Shown here: piece by piece, positions 8,551-16,966 of the stretch | Layout: each line of letters starts with the position of its first letter | Position numbering within the stretch: position 1 is the first letter of the stretch | Origin: Catenulispora acidiphila DSM 44928 | GTDB lineage: Bacteria; Actinomycetota; Actinomycetes; Streptomycetales; Catenulisporaceae | NCBI RefSeq assembly: GCF_000024025.1 | Contig: NC_013131.1 | Location: 5,394,001 to 5,458,000, forward strand | Reading direction: 5' to 3' | Length of the DNA: 64,000 nt | The notes under the pieces: generated by a model | Databases searched by the model: none | What the model saw: only the letters and a program-made list of their open reading frames with translations | What the model was told of the DNA's origin: nothing | Translations under genes and position numbers: made by a program

Positions 8551-9020
8551 GCCACACCGGCCTTTGTCGCGGCCGCCTCGCGGACGGCGTCCAGGATCTT
8601 CTCGTAGCCCGTGCAGCGGCACAGGTTCCCGGCCAGAGCCTCCCGGATCTCCGGGTCGCTCGGGGTCGGGTTGCTCTCGATGAGCGCGTGCGCCTGGACC
8701 AGCAGGCCCGGGGTGCAGAAACCACACTGGACGGCGCCGGCCTTGATGAAGCAAGCCTGGATCGGGTCCAGGACGTCGCCGTCGGCGAGCCCTTCGACGG
8801 TGCGCACCTGCCGGTCCTGCACCTGCCCGGCGGCCACCAGGCAGGAGCAGACCGGGACGTCGTCGAGGTAGACGGTGCAGGACCCGCATTCACCCTGCTC
8901 GCAAGCATTCTTCGAGCCGGGCAGACCGACGCGCTCGCGCAGGACGTACAGCAGGCTCTCGCCTTCCCAGACGTCGTCGGCCTCGGCGCGGCGGCCGTTG
9001 ACGGTGAAGGTCACTCTCAT
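8547..9020 (-). CDS. pucE: Xanthine dehydrogenase, 2Fe-2S subunit
   Basis: A 157-residue small subunit that carries two [2Fe-2S] clusters from the Mo site to FAD. The plant-ferredoxin-type cluster uses C40, C45, C48 and C60 (NACEQGECGSCTVYL...CSC). The second, CO-dehydrogenase-type cluster uses C99, C102, C134 and C136 (QCGFCTPG...NLCRCTGYEKI). All eight cysteines are present, so the subunit looks functional. The start at 9020 (MRVTFTVNGRRAEAD) overlaps the FAD-subunit stop by ATGA. It is equivalent to PucE of B. subtilis. Confidence 0.95.
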   Translation of the reverse strand: MRVTFTVNGRRAEADDVWEGESLLYVLRERVGLPGSKNACEQGECGSCTVYLDDVPVCSCLVAAGQVQDRQVRTVEGLADGDVLDPIQACFIKAGAVQCGFCTPGLLVQAHALIESNPTPSDPEIREALAGNLCRCTGYEKILDAVREAAATKAGVA

Positions 9021-9907
9021 GGCTGGTCCGTCTCTTCCGTCTCTGTCTGGCTGCTCTGATGCTCGGCCCAGGCCCAGGTCAGGGTGCGGCGCGCCATCAC
9101 CGACAGCGCGTGCCGGCGGTAGGCGGCGGTGCCGCGGACGTCGTCGATCGGCGCCGCGGCGGCGGCCACCAGCTCGCCGAACCGCCGGGCGACGCGCGGA
9201 TCCAGGTCGCCGCGGCCGTCCCAGGGCAGCGCGTCGGCGGCGAACAGCTCGGCCTCGAACGCCCGGCGCGGGGTCGGCGCGGCCGAGCCGATACCGGCGC
9301 CGACCTTGCGCGCGCCGACGTCCAGCGCGACGGCGAAGGAGCACACCGCGATCACCATCGCGTTGCGGGTACCGATCTTCGAGAACTGCTGCGGGCCCTT
9401 GGCCGGGGCGAGCAGGACCGCCTTGATCAGTTCGTCGGCTGCCAGGGCGTTGCGCTTGACGCCGAGGTAGAACTCGGTCGACGGGATCGTGCGCACGCCG
9501 CGGGCGGCGGACTCCACCTCGATGACCGCGTCGGTGGCGACCAGCGCCGGGTGCGTGTCCCCGGCCGGGGAGGCCGCGCCGAGATTGCCGCCGACGCCGC
9601 CGCGGTTGCGGATCTGCGGGGAGCCCACGGTGCGGGAGGCCATGGCCAGACCCGGCAGCTCGGTCCGCAGCTCGTCGATGATGCGCGTGTAGGGCACGGA
9701 CGCGCCGAGCCGGATCGTGCCGTCGGCGTCCCGGGACCACTGCCGCAGCGCCGGGATCCGGTTCAGGTCGATCAGGGCGCCGGGGCGGTGCCGGTCGAAG
9801 TTCAGCTCGACCATGACGTCGGTGCCGCCGGCGATCGGTACCGCGTCGGGCCGCTCGGCCCGGGCGGCGAGCGCCTCGGCCCACGAGGCGGGGCGTAGGA
9901 AGTCCAC
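9017..9907 (-). CDS. pucC: Xanthine dehydrogenase, FAD-binding subunit
   Basis: A 296-residue FAD-binding subunit of the molybdopterin dehydrogenase complex. It has the N-terminal motif AGGTDVMVELNFDRHRPG (FAD pyrophosphate binding), RNRGGVGGNLGAASPAGDTHPAL and the CO_deh_flav_C-like end. I chose GTG 9907 (VDFLRPASWAEAL) because a GGAGAG ribosome site sits about 8 bases upstream and the resulting length matches the family. It follows uricase by 29 bases, the widest gap in the downstream part of the operon, and is coupled to pucE by an ATGA overlap. Confidence 0.92.
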   Translation of the reverse strand: MDFLRPASWAEALAARAERPDAVPIAGGTDVMVELNFDRHRPGALIDLNRIPALRQWSRDADGTIRLGASVPYTRIIDELRTELPGLAMASRTVGSPQIRNRGGVGGNLGAASPAGDTHPALVATDAVIEVESAARGVRTIPSTEFYLGVKRNALAADELIKAVLLAPAKGPQQFSKIGTRNAMVIAVCSFAVALDVGARKVGAGIGSAAPTPRRAFEAELFAADALPWDGRGDLDPRVARRFGELVAAAAAPIDDVRGTAAYRRHALSVMARRTLTWAWAEHQSSQTETEETDQP

Positions 9908-9936
9908 AGGTGTGCTCTCCGGGTGCGTGGTCGGGG

Positions 9937-10800
9937 TCAGGTCCAGGCCGGACCGGCGGCGGGGGCGTCGTCGCGGCGGACGTCGCCTTCGATGAGGCCG
10001 TAGGGACGGTCCGCGGCGAGGAAGGTCTCGTTCGGGTTGTCCAGGCCGAACGGCGCCGTGTCGTAGCGGAAGTGGTGCTTGTTCGGCAGCTTCAGCCGGA
10101 CCTCGCACAGTTCCGGGCTCTCCTCCAAGACCCGGGTGCCCATCTCGAACAGCGTCTGTTGCAGCGAGCGGCTGTGCGTTCGCACGAACGCCTCCAGCAG
10201 CGCGGTCTTGGCGCGCTCGTAGGATTTGCCCCAGTCGCCGGAGGCGGCGGCGTGCCGCCACTGCGCGTGGATCTCCGTGGCCAGGACGCGGTCGTGGGCT
10301 TCGGCCAGCGTCGTGTACTCGTCCTTGACGTAGCCCCAGAACTCCGAGTCGGTGGAGTTCAGGACGGTCAGGTCCTTCACACCCGAGAGGACCCAGGCTG
10401 CGGTGCCGTCATAGTGCACGGTGCAGGTCCGGGTGCCGCCGCCGGTGCGGACGAAGGAGTGCGGACCCTGCCCGATGCGGTCCCAGGCGTGCTCGTCCAC
10501 CTCGACGCGGGCATGGCCGATGCTCGGCTGGGAGTCGACGAAGTGCCGCGCCAGCAGCAGCGCGTACTCCTCGATCTCGACCGCGCCGTGGCGCTGCGCG
10601 AAGGCGAAGCACGTGTTCTTCATGGTGTCGGTCGGCAGCACGCCGGAGTTGTCACCGGTCAGGTGGGTCGCGTCCAGATCGCCGGACAGCGCGACCGAGA
10701 CGGTGATGTCCTTGATCTGGTGCACCGGACCCTGCTTGGTGATCCGGACAATCCGGTTCTCGCACTTGCCGTAACGGTTGTCCCCCAAGACGATGGACAT
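9937..10800 (-). CDS. uox: Urate oxidase (uricase)
   Basis: A 287-residue cofactor-free uricase that oxidises urate to 5-hydroxyisourate. Both T-fold halves are recognisable: MSIVLGDNRYGKCENRIVRI with the catalytic lysine region, LPTDTMKNTCFAFA (catalytic threonine), and C-terminal LKLPNKHHFRYD carrying the conserved histidine. The length is close to the family norm of about 300. The gene starts 3 bases after the uraH stop. Uricase, HIU hydrolase and OHCU decarboxylase in succession give the complete urate-to-S-allantoin conversion. Confidence 0.96.
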   Translation of the reverse strand: MSIVLGDNRYGKCENRIVRITKQGPVHQIKDITVSVALSGDLDATHLTGDNSGVLPTDTMKNTCFAFAQRHGAVEIEEYALLLARHFVDSQPSIGHARVEVDEHAWDRIGQGPHSFVRTGGGTRTCTVHYDGTAAWVLSGVKDLTVLNSTDSEFWGYVKDEYTTLAEAHDRVLATEIHAQWRHAAASGDWGKSYERAKTALLEAFVRTHSRSLQQTLFEMGTRVLEESPELCEVRLKLPNKHHFRYDTAPFGLDNPNETFLAADRPYGLIEGDVRRDDAPAAGPAWT

Positions 10801-10803
10801 CGG

Positions 10804-11133
10804 CTAGCTCCCTCGATAGGTCGAGTAGGCGAACGGGCTGAGCAGCAGCGGGACGTGGTGGTGCGCGTCCGGGTCGGTGATCGTGAAGGCGATCGCGACC
10901 TCCGGGTAGAAGAAGTCGGCGACGCCGGCGGCCCGGAAGTAGGCGGCGGTGTCGAAGACCAGCCGGTGCGGACCGCCGAGCAGCTCGGCGGCGAAGCGGA
11001 TGCGGCCGTCGGCGTCGGTGCGCTCGCGCGCCACCGGGAGCCAGCCGTCGGGGCGGGCCACGTCCAGGCGGACCGGGACGGCGGCGGCGGGACGGCCGAG
11101 GACGGCGTCCAGGACGTGCGTCGACAGGCTCAT
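10804..11133 (-). CDS. uraH: 5-hydroxyisourate hydrolase (transthyretin-like)
   Basis: A 109-residue transthyretin-related enzyme that hydrolyses 5-hydroxyisourate to OHCU. The signature start MSLSTHVLD (active-site His), PLLLSPFAYSTYRGS at the C-terminus and FDTAAYFRAAGVADFFYPEV in the middle are diagnostic of the HIUase branch. No periplasmic signal sequence is seen, so it acts in the cytoplasm with uricase. Its start overlaps the uraD stop by ATGA. Confidence 0.96.
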   Translation of the reverse strand: MSLSTHVLDAVLGRPAAAVPVRLDVARPDGWLPVARERTDADGRIRFAAELLGGPHRLVFDTAAYFRAAGVADFFYPEVAIAFTITDPDAHHHVPLLLSPFAYSTYRGS

Positions 11134-11825
11134 CCGGCCGCTCCGATCGGCGTCCCGGGTTCGGGTGCGGGTGCGGGTGCGGCGGTGACTGCGGCGGGCG
11201 CGGCGGATGCAGGTGTGGCGGTGGCGGGCGCGGTGGATGCGGCGGTGGCTGCGGCGGCGGATTCGGCTGCGGCCGGTGCGGGTGCGGCTGCGGGCTCAGC
11301 AGCGGCTGCCGCTTCGGCGAGGCGTTCCAACCGCAGCAGCACGATCTGCGCGAGTTCGGCACGCACCTCCCGCTGCTCGGCGGCCGCGTCGTTGCCGAGC
11401 CGGCGCCGGGCTTCGGCGAGGATCTCCTCGGCGGAGCGGCCGGCCGCGCGGATCAGGAAGACGTGGCCGAAGGCCTGCTCATACTCCGCATTGGCGCGGG
11501 TGACCTCCTGCCGGACCGATTCGGCGCTGCCGGCAGCGGCCGACTGCTCGGCGCGCGACCACGCCGCCTCCCGCGACTGCCCCGCTGCCCGGTCGCCGAT
11601 CCGCGGGTGGGCGTCCAGCGCCTCCAGCACGTCGGACCACCGGAGCGCCTTGATCCCCGCGGTCGCGGCGGAGGCCAGCTCGGCCCAGCCGCCGTAGGGC
11701 CGTCCGTCCGCCACGGCCGCGGTCCAGCGGCGGCTCGCGCAGCAGGCCGACAGCTCCTGCGTCGCCTGCTCCGCGGACCACGCGTTCAGCGCGGCCACCG
11801 CCTCGCGGCGGGCGTCTTCGGGCAT
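11130..11825 (-). CDS. uraD: OHCU decarboxylase with an Ala/Pro-rich C-terminal tail
   Basis: It decarboxylates 2-oxo-4-hydroxy-4-carboxy-5-ureidoimidazoline to S-allantoin. The catalytic core (residues about 1-165) has LEALDAHPRIGDR with the active-site histidine, plus FGHVFLIRAAGRSAEEILAEARRRL. ATG 11825 is chosen because GGAAGGGAG precedes it; an upstream in-frame extension lacks such a site. After residue about 168 come roughly 60 residues of almost pure Ala, Pro and Thr, not part of the UraD fold and probably disordered. It is the first gene of the leftward purine operon, facing pucR across a 258-base gap. Confidence 0.92.
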   Translation of the reverse strand: MPEDARREAVAALNAWSAEQATQELSACCASRRWTAAVADGRPYGGWAELASAATAGIKALRWSDVLEALDAHPRIGDRAAGQSREAAWSRAEQSAAAGSAESVRQEVTRANAEYEQAFGHVFLIRAAGRSAEEILAEARRRLGNDAAAEQREVRAELAQIVLLRLERLAEAAAAAEPAAAPAPAAAESAAAATAASTAPATATPASAAPAAVTAAPAPAPEPGTPIGAAG

Positions 11826-11950
11826 CGGCGTCTCCCTTCCGGACTCCCGGGCTCCGGGGTGCCCCAGCGGCACGACGGTGAGTGAACCGGCGCCGGCCCG
11901 GTCGCGGCCACGGGCCGAAACCATGAAGCGGCGGCCGGCTGGCGGCCGGG

Positions 11951-11970
11951 TTTCGGAGGATCCTCCAAAG
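11951..11970. promoter_or_regulatory. Palindromic candidate operator between uraD and pucR
   Basis: A perfect 12-bp palindrome GGAGGATCCTCC (11955-11966) sits in an extended near-palindrome with TTTC on one side and AAAG on the other. It lies in the 258-base divergent gap between the purine operon (starts 11825) and pucR (starts 12084), about 130 bases from the leftward start and 115 from the rightward one. I infer a regulator site, most simply for the adjacent PucR-type protein. No experimentally known motif is being matched, and the rest of the gap shows no clear -10/-35 pair. Confidence 0.5.
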
Positions 11971-12083
11971 ACGCCGGTCACAGGGCGTTCCTAGGCTGCG
12001 CGGTGCGGAGGTAGCCTCATGGCGATCACGACCGCCCCGGCGGTCCCGACCGCCCCGGGCACCGGCGGCAGAAGGGAGCGAGG

Positions 12084-13631
12084 ATGCGGCTGCGCGACCT
12101 GCTGGACACCCCGATGCCCGGGCTGGAACTGCTGACCGGCACCGACCCCCTGCTGGAGCGCGAGATCAGCTGGGTCGCGACCACCGACCTGCTGGACCCG
12201 GGCCGCTATCTCAACGGCGGCGAGCTGGTGCTGACCGGGCTGATCTGGCGGCGCGAGCCAAGGGACTCCGAGCGCTTCGCGCGGGCGGTCGCCGAGGCCG
12301 GAGCCGCGGCGATAGCGGCCGGGGACGCCTCCGGCGCGCCGATCCCGCGCGACCTGATCCGCGCCTGCCGGGCACACCGCACGCCGCTGTTCCGCGTGCC
12401 GACCGAGCTGGCCTTCGCCACCCTCACCGAGCACCTGGCCCGGCACCTGTCCGCCGAGCGCGCCGCCGACATCGGCTCGGTCCTGGAACGCCACGGCCGC
12501 CTGGCCTCGGCCTCGGCCGCCGGCACCGCGCTCGCCCCGATCCTGGACCTGCTGGCGCAGGACCTCGGCATGCCCTGCTGGGTCCTCACCCCCGCCGGAC
12601 GCCCGGTCGCCGCCTCGCACGAGCCGCTGCCGCCCTCGGAGACCGAGGCGACCGTCCGCGAGGCGCTGCGCGCCGGGCAGCTCCCGGCCCGGATCCGCCG
12701 CCGCTCGGTGTTCGCCATCAGCTCCGGCTCGCCGCTGACCGACTGGTACCTGGTCTTCGACGGCGACTACGAACGCTGGGACCCCCGGCGCCAGGCGCTG
12801 GCCTCCAAAGCCGCGGCGGTCCTGGCGATCGAGCGCGAACGGCTGGCCGCGCGCCGCGAACCGCTGCGCCAGCTCGGCGCCGACCTGGTCCGCCTGATCG
12901 CCGAGGACGGCGGCGTCGCCGAGATCGCCGCCCGTGCCGACCTGGTCGGCGTCGGGGCGGACACCGAGGTGCAGGCGGTGGCGCTGGCCGGTCCGGCGCA
13001 CCACTCCGGCGCGATCCTGCGGGCACTGCTGGAGGACGTCACCGAGGAGCTGCGGCTGCGCGGGCAGCGCCGGGACGCCGCGGCCGACCACGACGTCCCG
13101 GTCGCGGAGTTCGCCGACCACGCGGTGGCACTGGTCCCGAACCCTCCGCCGGACGTCGCCGGGCACCTGCGCGACCTGCTCGGCGGCATGACCGCCGGGC
13201 TCGGCCGGGAACACCTGGCGATCGGCGTCGGCAGCCGCCGGGCGGCGGGACTGCGCGCGACCGTCGACGAGGCCCGGCACGCGCTGCGCATCGGACGCGC
13301 GCGCAGCGACCAGGTGAGCGTCATCGGGCACGAGGAGCTGGCCTCGCACGTGCTGCTGCTGTCCGGGCTGCCGGAGGACGTGCGGGTCGCGTATCGCGAC
13401 CGGCTGCTCGGGCCGCTGCGGGCGTACGACGCGCTGCACCGCTCCGACCTGGAGGCCACGCTGGAGGCTTTCCTGGCGTGCTCGACGTCCTGGACGCGGT
13501 GCGCCGAGCAGATGCACGTCCACGTCAACACACTGCGATACCGGGTGGCGCGCATCGAGGAGCTGACCGGGCGGAGCCTGGCTGACCTGGAGACGCAGGT
13601 GGATCTTTTTCTGGCGCTTCGGCTGCGGTAG
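12084..13631 (+). CDS. pucR: PucR family transcriptional regulator of purine catabolism
   Basis: A 515-residue regulator with three parts: an N-terminal PucR purine-sensing domain (MRLRDLLDTPMPGLELLTG...ISWVATTDLLDPGRYLNGGELVLTGLIW), a middle GGDEF-like/CdaR region, and a C-terminal HTH_30 domain (CAEQMHVHVNTLRYRVARIEELTG). The ribosome site GAAGGGAG precedes ATG 12084 at a good distance. It is divergent from the purine operon, the usual position for its regulator, and 10 bases upstream of a MobA-like gene. Whether it activates or represses cannot be told from sequence. Confidence 0.92.
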   Translation: MRLRDLLDTPMPGLELLTGTDPLLEREISWVATTDLLDPGRYLNGGELVLTGLIWRREPRDSERFARAVAEAGAAAIAAGDASGAPIPRDLIRACRAHRTPLFRVPTELAFATLTEHLARHLSAERAADIGSVLERHGRLASASAAGTALAPILDLLAQDLGMPCWVLTPAGRPVAASHEPLPPSETEATVREALRAGQLPARIRRRSVFAISSGSPLTDWYLVFDGDYERWDPRRQALASKAAAVLAIERERLAARREPLRQLGADLVRLIAEDGGVAEIAARADLVGVGADTEVQAVALAGPAHHSGAILRALLEDVTEELRLRGQRRDAAADHDVPVAEFADHAVALVPNPPPDVAGHLRDLLGGMTAGLGREHLAIGVGSRRAAGLRATVDEARHALRIGRARSDQVSVIGHEELASHVLLLSGLPEDVRVAYRDRLLGPLRAYDALHRSDLEATLEAFLACSTSWTRCAEQMHVHVNTLRYRVARIEELTGRSLADLETQVDLFLALRLR

Positions 13632-13641
13632 AGCGGGAGAT

Positions 13642-14286
13642 GTGGTGCGAGCCGATGTCGTCGTGGAAGCGGATGTCGTCGCAGTGATTCTGGCGGCCGG
13701 CGGCGGACGGCGGTTGGGCGGACGTCCCAAGGCGCTGCTGGCTCACGGCGGCGAGCTGCTCGTCGAGCGCGCGGTGCGGACGGCGCGCGCCGGCGGCTGC
13801 CGCGACGTGGTGGTGGTACTCGGCGCCGGGGCGATTGAGGTACAGCGGCGAGCGGAATTAGCCGACTGTGATGTGGTGGTGAATCAGGACTGGGAGACGG
13901 GGATGGGCTCATCGCTGCGTGCCGGGCTCGCGGCGGCACCGGGGTCGTGCCGGGCAGCCGTGATCTTGTTGGTGGATCAGCCTTTCGTGACCGCTGACGC
14001 GGTGCGCGCGGTGATCGCTTCCGGCGCGGACGTCGCGGCGGCGACGTACGACGGCCGACGCGGCCATCCGGTGCTGATCGCCGCCCGGCACTGGCCGCAG
14101 GCTTCGGCTGCCGCCGTCGGCGATCGCGGCGCCCGAGATTTCCTGGCGCGGCACGAAGTAATGTCCGTACCCTGCGACGGGTCGCTGGCGGACATCGATA
14201 TACCCGAAGACCTGAAGTTGCTGAACCCTGGCGCAGTTCTGACATTCCGAGGACAAGGGCACCGATGGCGCGTATCAGAAGACTGA
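13642..14286 (+). CDS. mocA: MobA-like molybdenum cofactor nucleotidyltransferase
   Basis: A 214-residue NTP transferase of the MobA/MocA group that attaches CMP or GMP to molybdopterin. The nucleotide loop LAAGGGRRLGGRPK (residues 18-30) and the acidic motif ILLVDQPFVTADAV are clear, as is a C-terminal DIDIPEDL. GTG 13642 follows GCGGGAG and starts 10 bases after pucR, suggesting co-transcription. It parallels B. subtilis PucB, which matures the cofactor for the purine hydroxylase; here it would serve the xanthine dehydrogenase encoded on the other side of pucR. CTP versus GTP specificity is not decided. Confidence 0.85.
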   Translation: MVRADVVVEADVVAVILAAGGGRRLGGRPKALLAHGGELLVERAVRTARAGGCRDVVVVLGAGAIEVQRRAELADCDVVVNQDWETGMGSSLRAGLAAAPGSCRAAVILLVDQPFVTADAVRAVIASGADVAAATYDGRRGHPVLIAARHWPQASAAAVGDRGARDFLARHEVMSVPCDGSLADIDIPEDLKLLNPGAVLTFRGQGHRWRVSED

Positions 14287-14735
14287 GGGACGTGCACCCC
14301 ACCCGCCGCGGACTCGTCCTCGCGTGGTGGTCGTTCACCGTCATGTTCGGCGGCCTGCGGCTGCTGACCTGGGCCATCCACGTGCATGTGGCGGGGTTGG
14401 GGAACGTCAGCGCGGGCGGCGTGCACATCCACCACTATCTGTGGGGGATCCTCATCCTGATCGGCGTGGGCGCGGCCGGGGTCGTCGAGCGCTCGCCGCG
14501 GTGGCACGCGTGGCTGGGACTGCTGTTCGGGATCGGGCTGGCGCTGGTGGTGGACGAGGCGGCGCTGCTGATCGAGTTGAAGGACGTCTACTGGACCGGC
14601 AACGGCGGGGTGAGCATCGCGATCGCGGTGATCATCATCGGGCTCGCCGGGAGCGTGCTCGCGCTGACCCGCGCGCCGGGCCTGGACGAGGAGCAGGAGA
14701 ATCAGAAATGGGACGCCGGCGCCGCGGGCGAATAG
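14265..14735 (+). CDS. Small integral membrane protein with a HIHHYLWG motif
   Basis: A 156-residue protein with about four hydrophobic segments (LAWWSFTVMFGGLRLLTWAI; LWGILILIGVGAAGVV; WLGLLFGIGLALVVDEAALLI; VSIAIAVIIIGLAGSVLAL). A histidine cluster GGVHIHHYLWG sits at the start of the second and an acidic VVDEAALLIELKD loop after the third, reminiscent of metal-binding residues in a membrane. It overlaps the mocA end by 22 bases in another frame. I know similar proteins only as hypothetical actinobacterial membrane proteins; no function is proposed. Confidence 0.75.
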   Translation: MARIRRLRDVHPTRRGLVLAWWSFTVMFGGLRLLTWAIHVHVAGLGNVSAGGVHIHHYLWGILILIGVGAAGVVERSPRWHAWLGLLFGIGLALVVDEAALLIELKDVYWTGNGGVSIAIAVIIIGLAGSVLALTRAPGLDEEQENQKWDAGAAGE

Positions 14736-14924
14736 GCGAAGCGAATAGGCGGATAGAGAACAAGAGTTCGTCAGCGCCTGTACGGACTTCCTGCGGAAGT
14801 ACACCGAGGGCTTTCCCTTTCTCGAGGCCCAGGCTCTCGAAAGCGGGCTCCGCGCGCGATAAAACAGAGCATTGAGTCACCTCGCGCCTGCGCTCAGCCC
14901 GCCCCACTCACCGAAGGAGCCCGC

Positions 14925-16298
14925 GTGACCCCCCAGCCCACCCCGCACTCCTGCGAGCCCGCGCGGCCGCGCCCGGCTCGCCCGCGCCGCGCCACCGCCG
15001 CCCTGGCGGTCGGCCTGCTCACCGCGGCCGCGCTGCCGACGCTGGCCGCCGGCGCGGCGCACGCGGCCGGCGCCGCGGCGCCGCTGCCGCCGGGGACCTA
15101 CGTCTACGTCGCGAACGCGGCGTCGAACTCGGTCTCGGTCATCGACACCGCGAGCCAGACCGTGGTCGCCACCGTGCCGGTCGGCAGCGCCCCGACCGGG
15201 ATCGCCGCCTCGGCCGACGGACACCGGGTCTACGTGACCGACTCCGGCTCCAGCTCGGTCTCGGTCATCGACACCCAGGCCGCCTCCGGTCCCGCGGTCG
15301 TGGCGAGCATCGCGGTCGGCCGGCAGCCGCAGTCGGCCGCGCTGTCCCCGGACGGCACGCGGCTCTACGTCGGCGACGACATCGCCGGCACGGTCTCGGT
15401 CATCGACACCGCCTCCGACACCGTGCTCTCGACCATCGCCGCCGGTCCCGGAGCGGAGGGCCTGGCCGTCTCGCCCGACGGCTCCCGGGTCTACGCCGCC
15501 GACACCGGCGGCTCCTCGGTCACCGTCATCGACGCCGCCACCGACACGGTCGTGACCACGGTCCCGGTCGGCCAGACGCCGGTCGGGCTCACGGTCTCCC
15601 CCGACGGCTCGCACGTCTACGTCCCCGACTACGGCAGCGGCCAGGTCTCGGTGATCGACACCGCGACCGAGACGGTCTCGGCGACGGTGGCGGTCGGCGC
15701 CAACCCGCACAGCGCGGCGGTGAGCCCGGACGGCGCGACGGTCTACGTCACCGACGCCGGCTCCGGTACCGTGTCGGTCATCAGCACCGCGACCGAGACC
15801 CTGTCCTCGACGTTCAGCGTCGGCGTGGCGCCGCACGGCATCGCGCTGGCCGTGGCGCCGACCGGCGGCTCGGCGTACATCGCCGAATACGGCGCGGCGA
15901 GCGTCTCGGCGGTGAACCTGGCCTCGGACGCCGTGACGGCGACGATCGGCGTCGGCACGAACCCGGTCTACCTGGCGGTGTCGGTCATCAAGCCGCTGCC
16001 GACGGCCCTGACCGCCGGCACCGCGCAGCTCTCCCTGCTGCCGCTCGGCGAGGCGAACCTGAACGCCAAGCTCACCAGCGACGGCGTACCGGTGGCCGGA
16101 CAGAAGATCACGTTCACCGCCTCCGACGGCCGGGTCCTGTGCACCGCGACCACCAACTCGCACGGCAAGGCCGTCTGCAACACCGCGCCCGGACTGCTGG
16201 AGTCGGTCGCCGTCCTGCTGACCGGCTACACGGCGACGTTCGCGGGCAGCACCTACTACCTGCCGTCGTGCGCACACGGCGAGACCGCACTGCTGTAA
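14925..16298 (+). CDS. Secreted YVTN-family beta-propeller protein
   Basis: A 457-residue secreted protein. The N-terminus has Arg-rich residues, a hydrophobic core (AALAVGLLTAAALPTLAAG) and an AHA-like cleavage region. Residues about 57-355 consist of repeated blades of about 42 residues with the pattern YVxNxxSNxVSVIDTxxxTVVATVxVGxxPxGIAxSPDGxxVYV, a seven-or-more-bladed propeller. The last 100 residues look like an Ig-like/beta-sandwich domain with paired cysteines (GRVLCTATTNSHGKAVC). GTG 14925 has GAAGGAG upstream. Probably extracellular or wall-associated; the ligand is unknown. Its stop overlaps the next start. Confidence 0.85.
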   Translation: MTPQPTPHSCEPARPRPARPRRATAALAVGLLTAAALPTLAAGAAHAAGAAAPLPPGTYVYVANAASNSVSVIDTASQTVVATVPVGSAPTGIAASADGHRVYVTDSGSSSVSVIDTQAASGPAVVASIAVGRQPQSAALSPDGTRLYVGDDIAGTVSVIDTASDTVLSTIAAGPGAEGLAVSPDGSRVYAADTGGSSVTVIDAATDTVVTTVPVGQTPVGLTVSPDGSHVYVPDYGSGQVSVIDTATETVSATVAVGANPHSAAVSPDGATVYVTDAGSGTVSVISTATETLSSTFSVGVAPHGIALAVAPTGGSAYIAEYGAASVSAVNLASDAVTATIGVGTNPVYLAVSVIKPLPTALTAGTAQLSLLPLGEANLNAKLTSDGVPVAGQKITFTASDGRVLCTATTNSHGKAVCNTAPGLLESVAVLLTGYTATFAGSTYYLPSCAHGETALL

Positions 16299-16966
16299 TG
16301 CCCGAAGACCACGACGAGGAGCGGGCCCTGGAGATCCCCGGGGCCCGCCCGCTGTCCCCCGCCGACATCGCAGCCCTCGACGACCAGTGGGCCCGTGCCT
16401 GGACCCCGGCAGAGGTCGCACGCCGCCTGGAGGGCGTCGACCTGCCCTGGTACGTCGCGGGCGGCTGGGCGCTGGACCTGTTCCGCGGACGGCAGACCCG
16501 GCGCCACGGCGACCTGGAGATCGGTGTCCCCGCCGCGCGCTTCGGTGAAATCAGCGACCGTTTCCCCGCCCTGGTGTTCGGAGGTGTCGGGCAGAACCGG
16601 CTGTGGGAGATCGCGACACCCGAAGTCCTGGCCGCCACACATCAGACATGGCTGCGCGACCCAGCGACCGGCGATTACCTCCTCGACGTCTTCCGCGAGC
16701 CGCACGACGGCACGACCTGGATCTGCCGCCACCGCCGGACAATCCGGCTCCCCTACGAGGAAATCATCTGCCACACCCCGGACGGCATCCCCTATCTGAC
16801 TCCTGAGTTGGTGCTGCTGTTCAAGGCCAAGCACGTGCGGCCGAAGGACCAAGGGGATTTCGAGGGAGTGGCGCCCGAGTTGAGCCCGGCGCAGCGCGCG
16901 AGGCTGGCCGAGCTCATCGGACAGGTGTATCCGGAGCACCCTTGGCTCGCGGAGTTGGACCGGTAG
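16298..16966 (+). CDS. Nucleotidyltransferase-fold protein of the aminoglycoside adenylyltransferase type
   Basis: A 222-residue protein whose ATG overlaps the preceding TAA (TAATG). The motif WYVAGGWALDLFRGRQTRRHGDLEIGV (residues 51-77 in part) matches aminoglycoside-2''-adenylyltransferase-like NTases: a GGW turn followed by the metal-binding D-x-E (D72, E74). The later segment YLTPELVLLFKAKHVRPKDQGDFEGV is also typical. Many such actinobacterial proteins are not proven resistance enzymes, so resistance is only a possibility. The stop codon lies inside the first unit of an 18-bp tandem repeat. Confidence 0.75.
   Translation: MPEDHDEERALEIPGARPLSPADIAALDDQWARAWTPAEVARRLEGVDLPWYVAGGWALDLFRGRQTRRHGDLEIGVPAARFGEISDRFPALVFGGVGQNRLWEIATPEVLAATHQTWLRDPATGDYLLDVFREPHDGTTWICRHRRTIRLPYEEIICHTPDGIPYLTPELVLLFKAKHVRPKDQGDFEGVAPELSPAQRARLAELIGQVYPEHPWLAELDR

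Noticed and set aside
4844-8908. A 1354-residue leftward frame fusing unrelated sequence to the molybdopterin subunit
   Set aside because: Its N-terminal 575 residues are a wrong-frame reading of the deaminase and Fe-S genes (Arg/Pro/Ala-rich); the real subunit starts at 7183.
14749-14862. Open stretch encoding CTDFLRKYTEGFPFLEAQAL between two genes
   Set aside because: Looks protein-like for 37 codons but has no start codon in frame and no ribosome site; at most a decayed fragment.
15100-15980. Repeated sequence in the YVTN gene considered as DNA repeats
   Set aside because: Explained by beta-propeller blades at the protein level.
16298-16966. Calling the nucleotidyltransferase an aminoglycoside resistance gene
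   Set aside because: The fold motif is present, but many chromosomal homologues have no resistance role and there is no mobile context.
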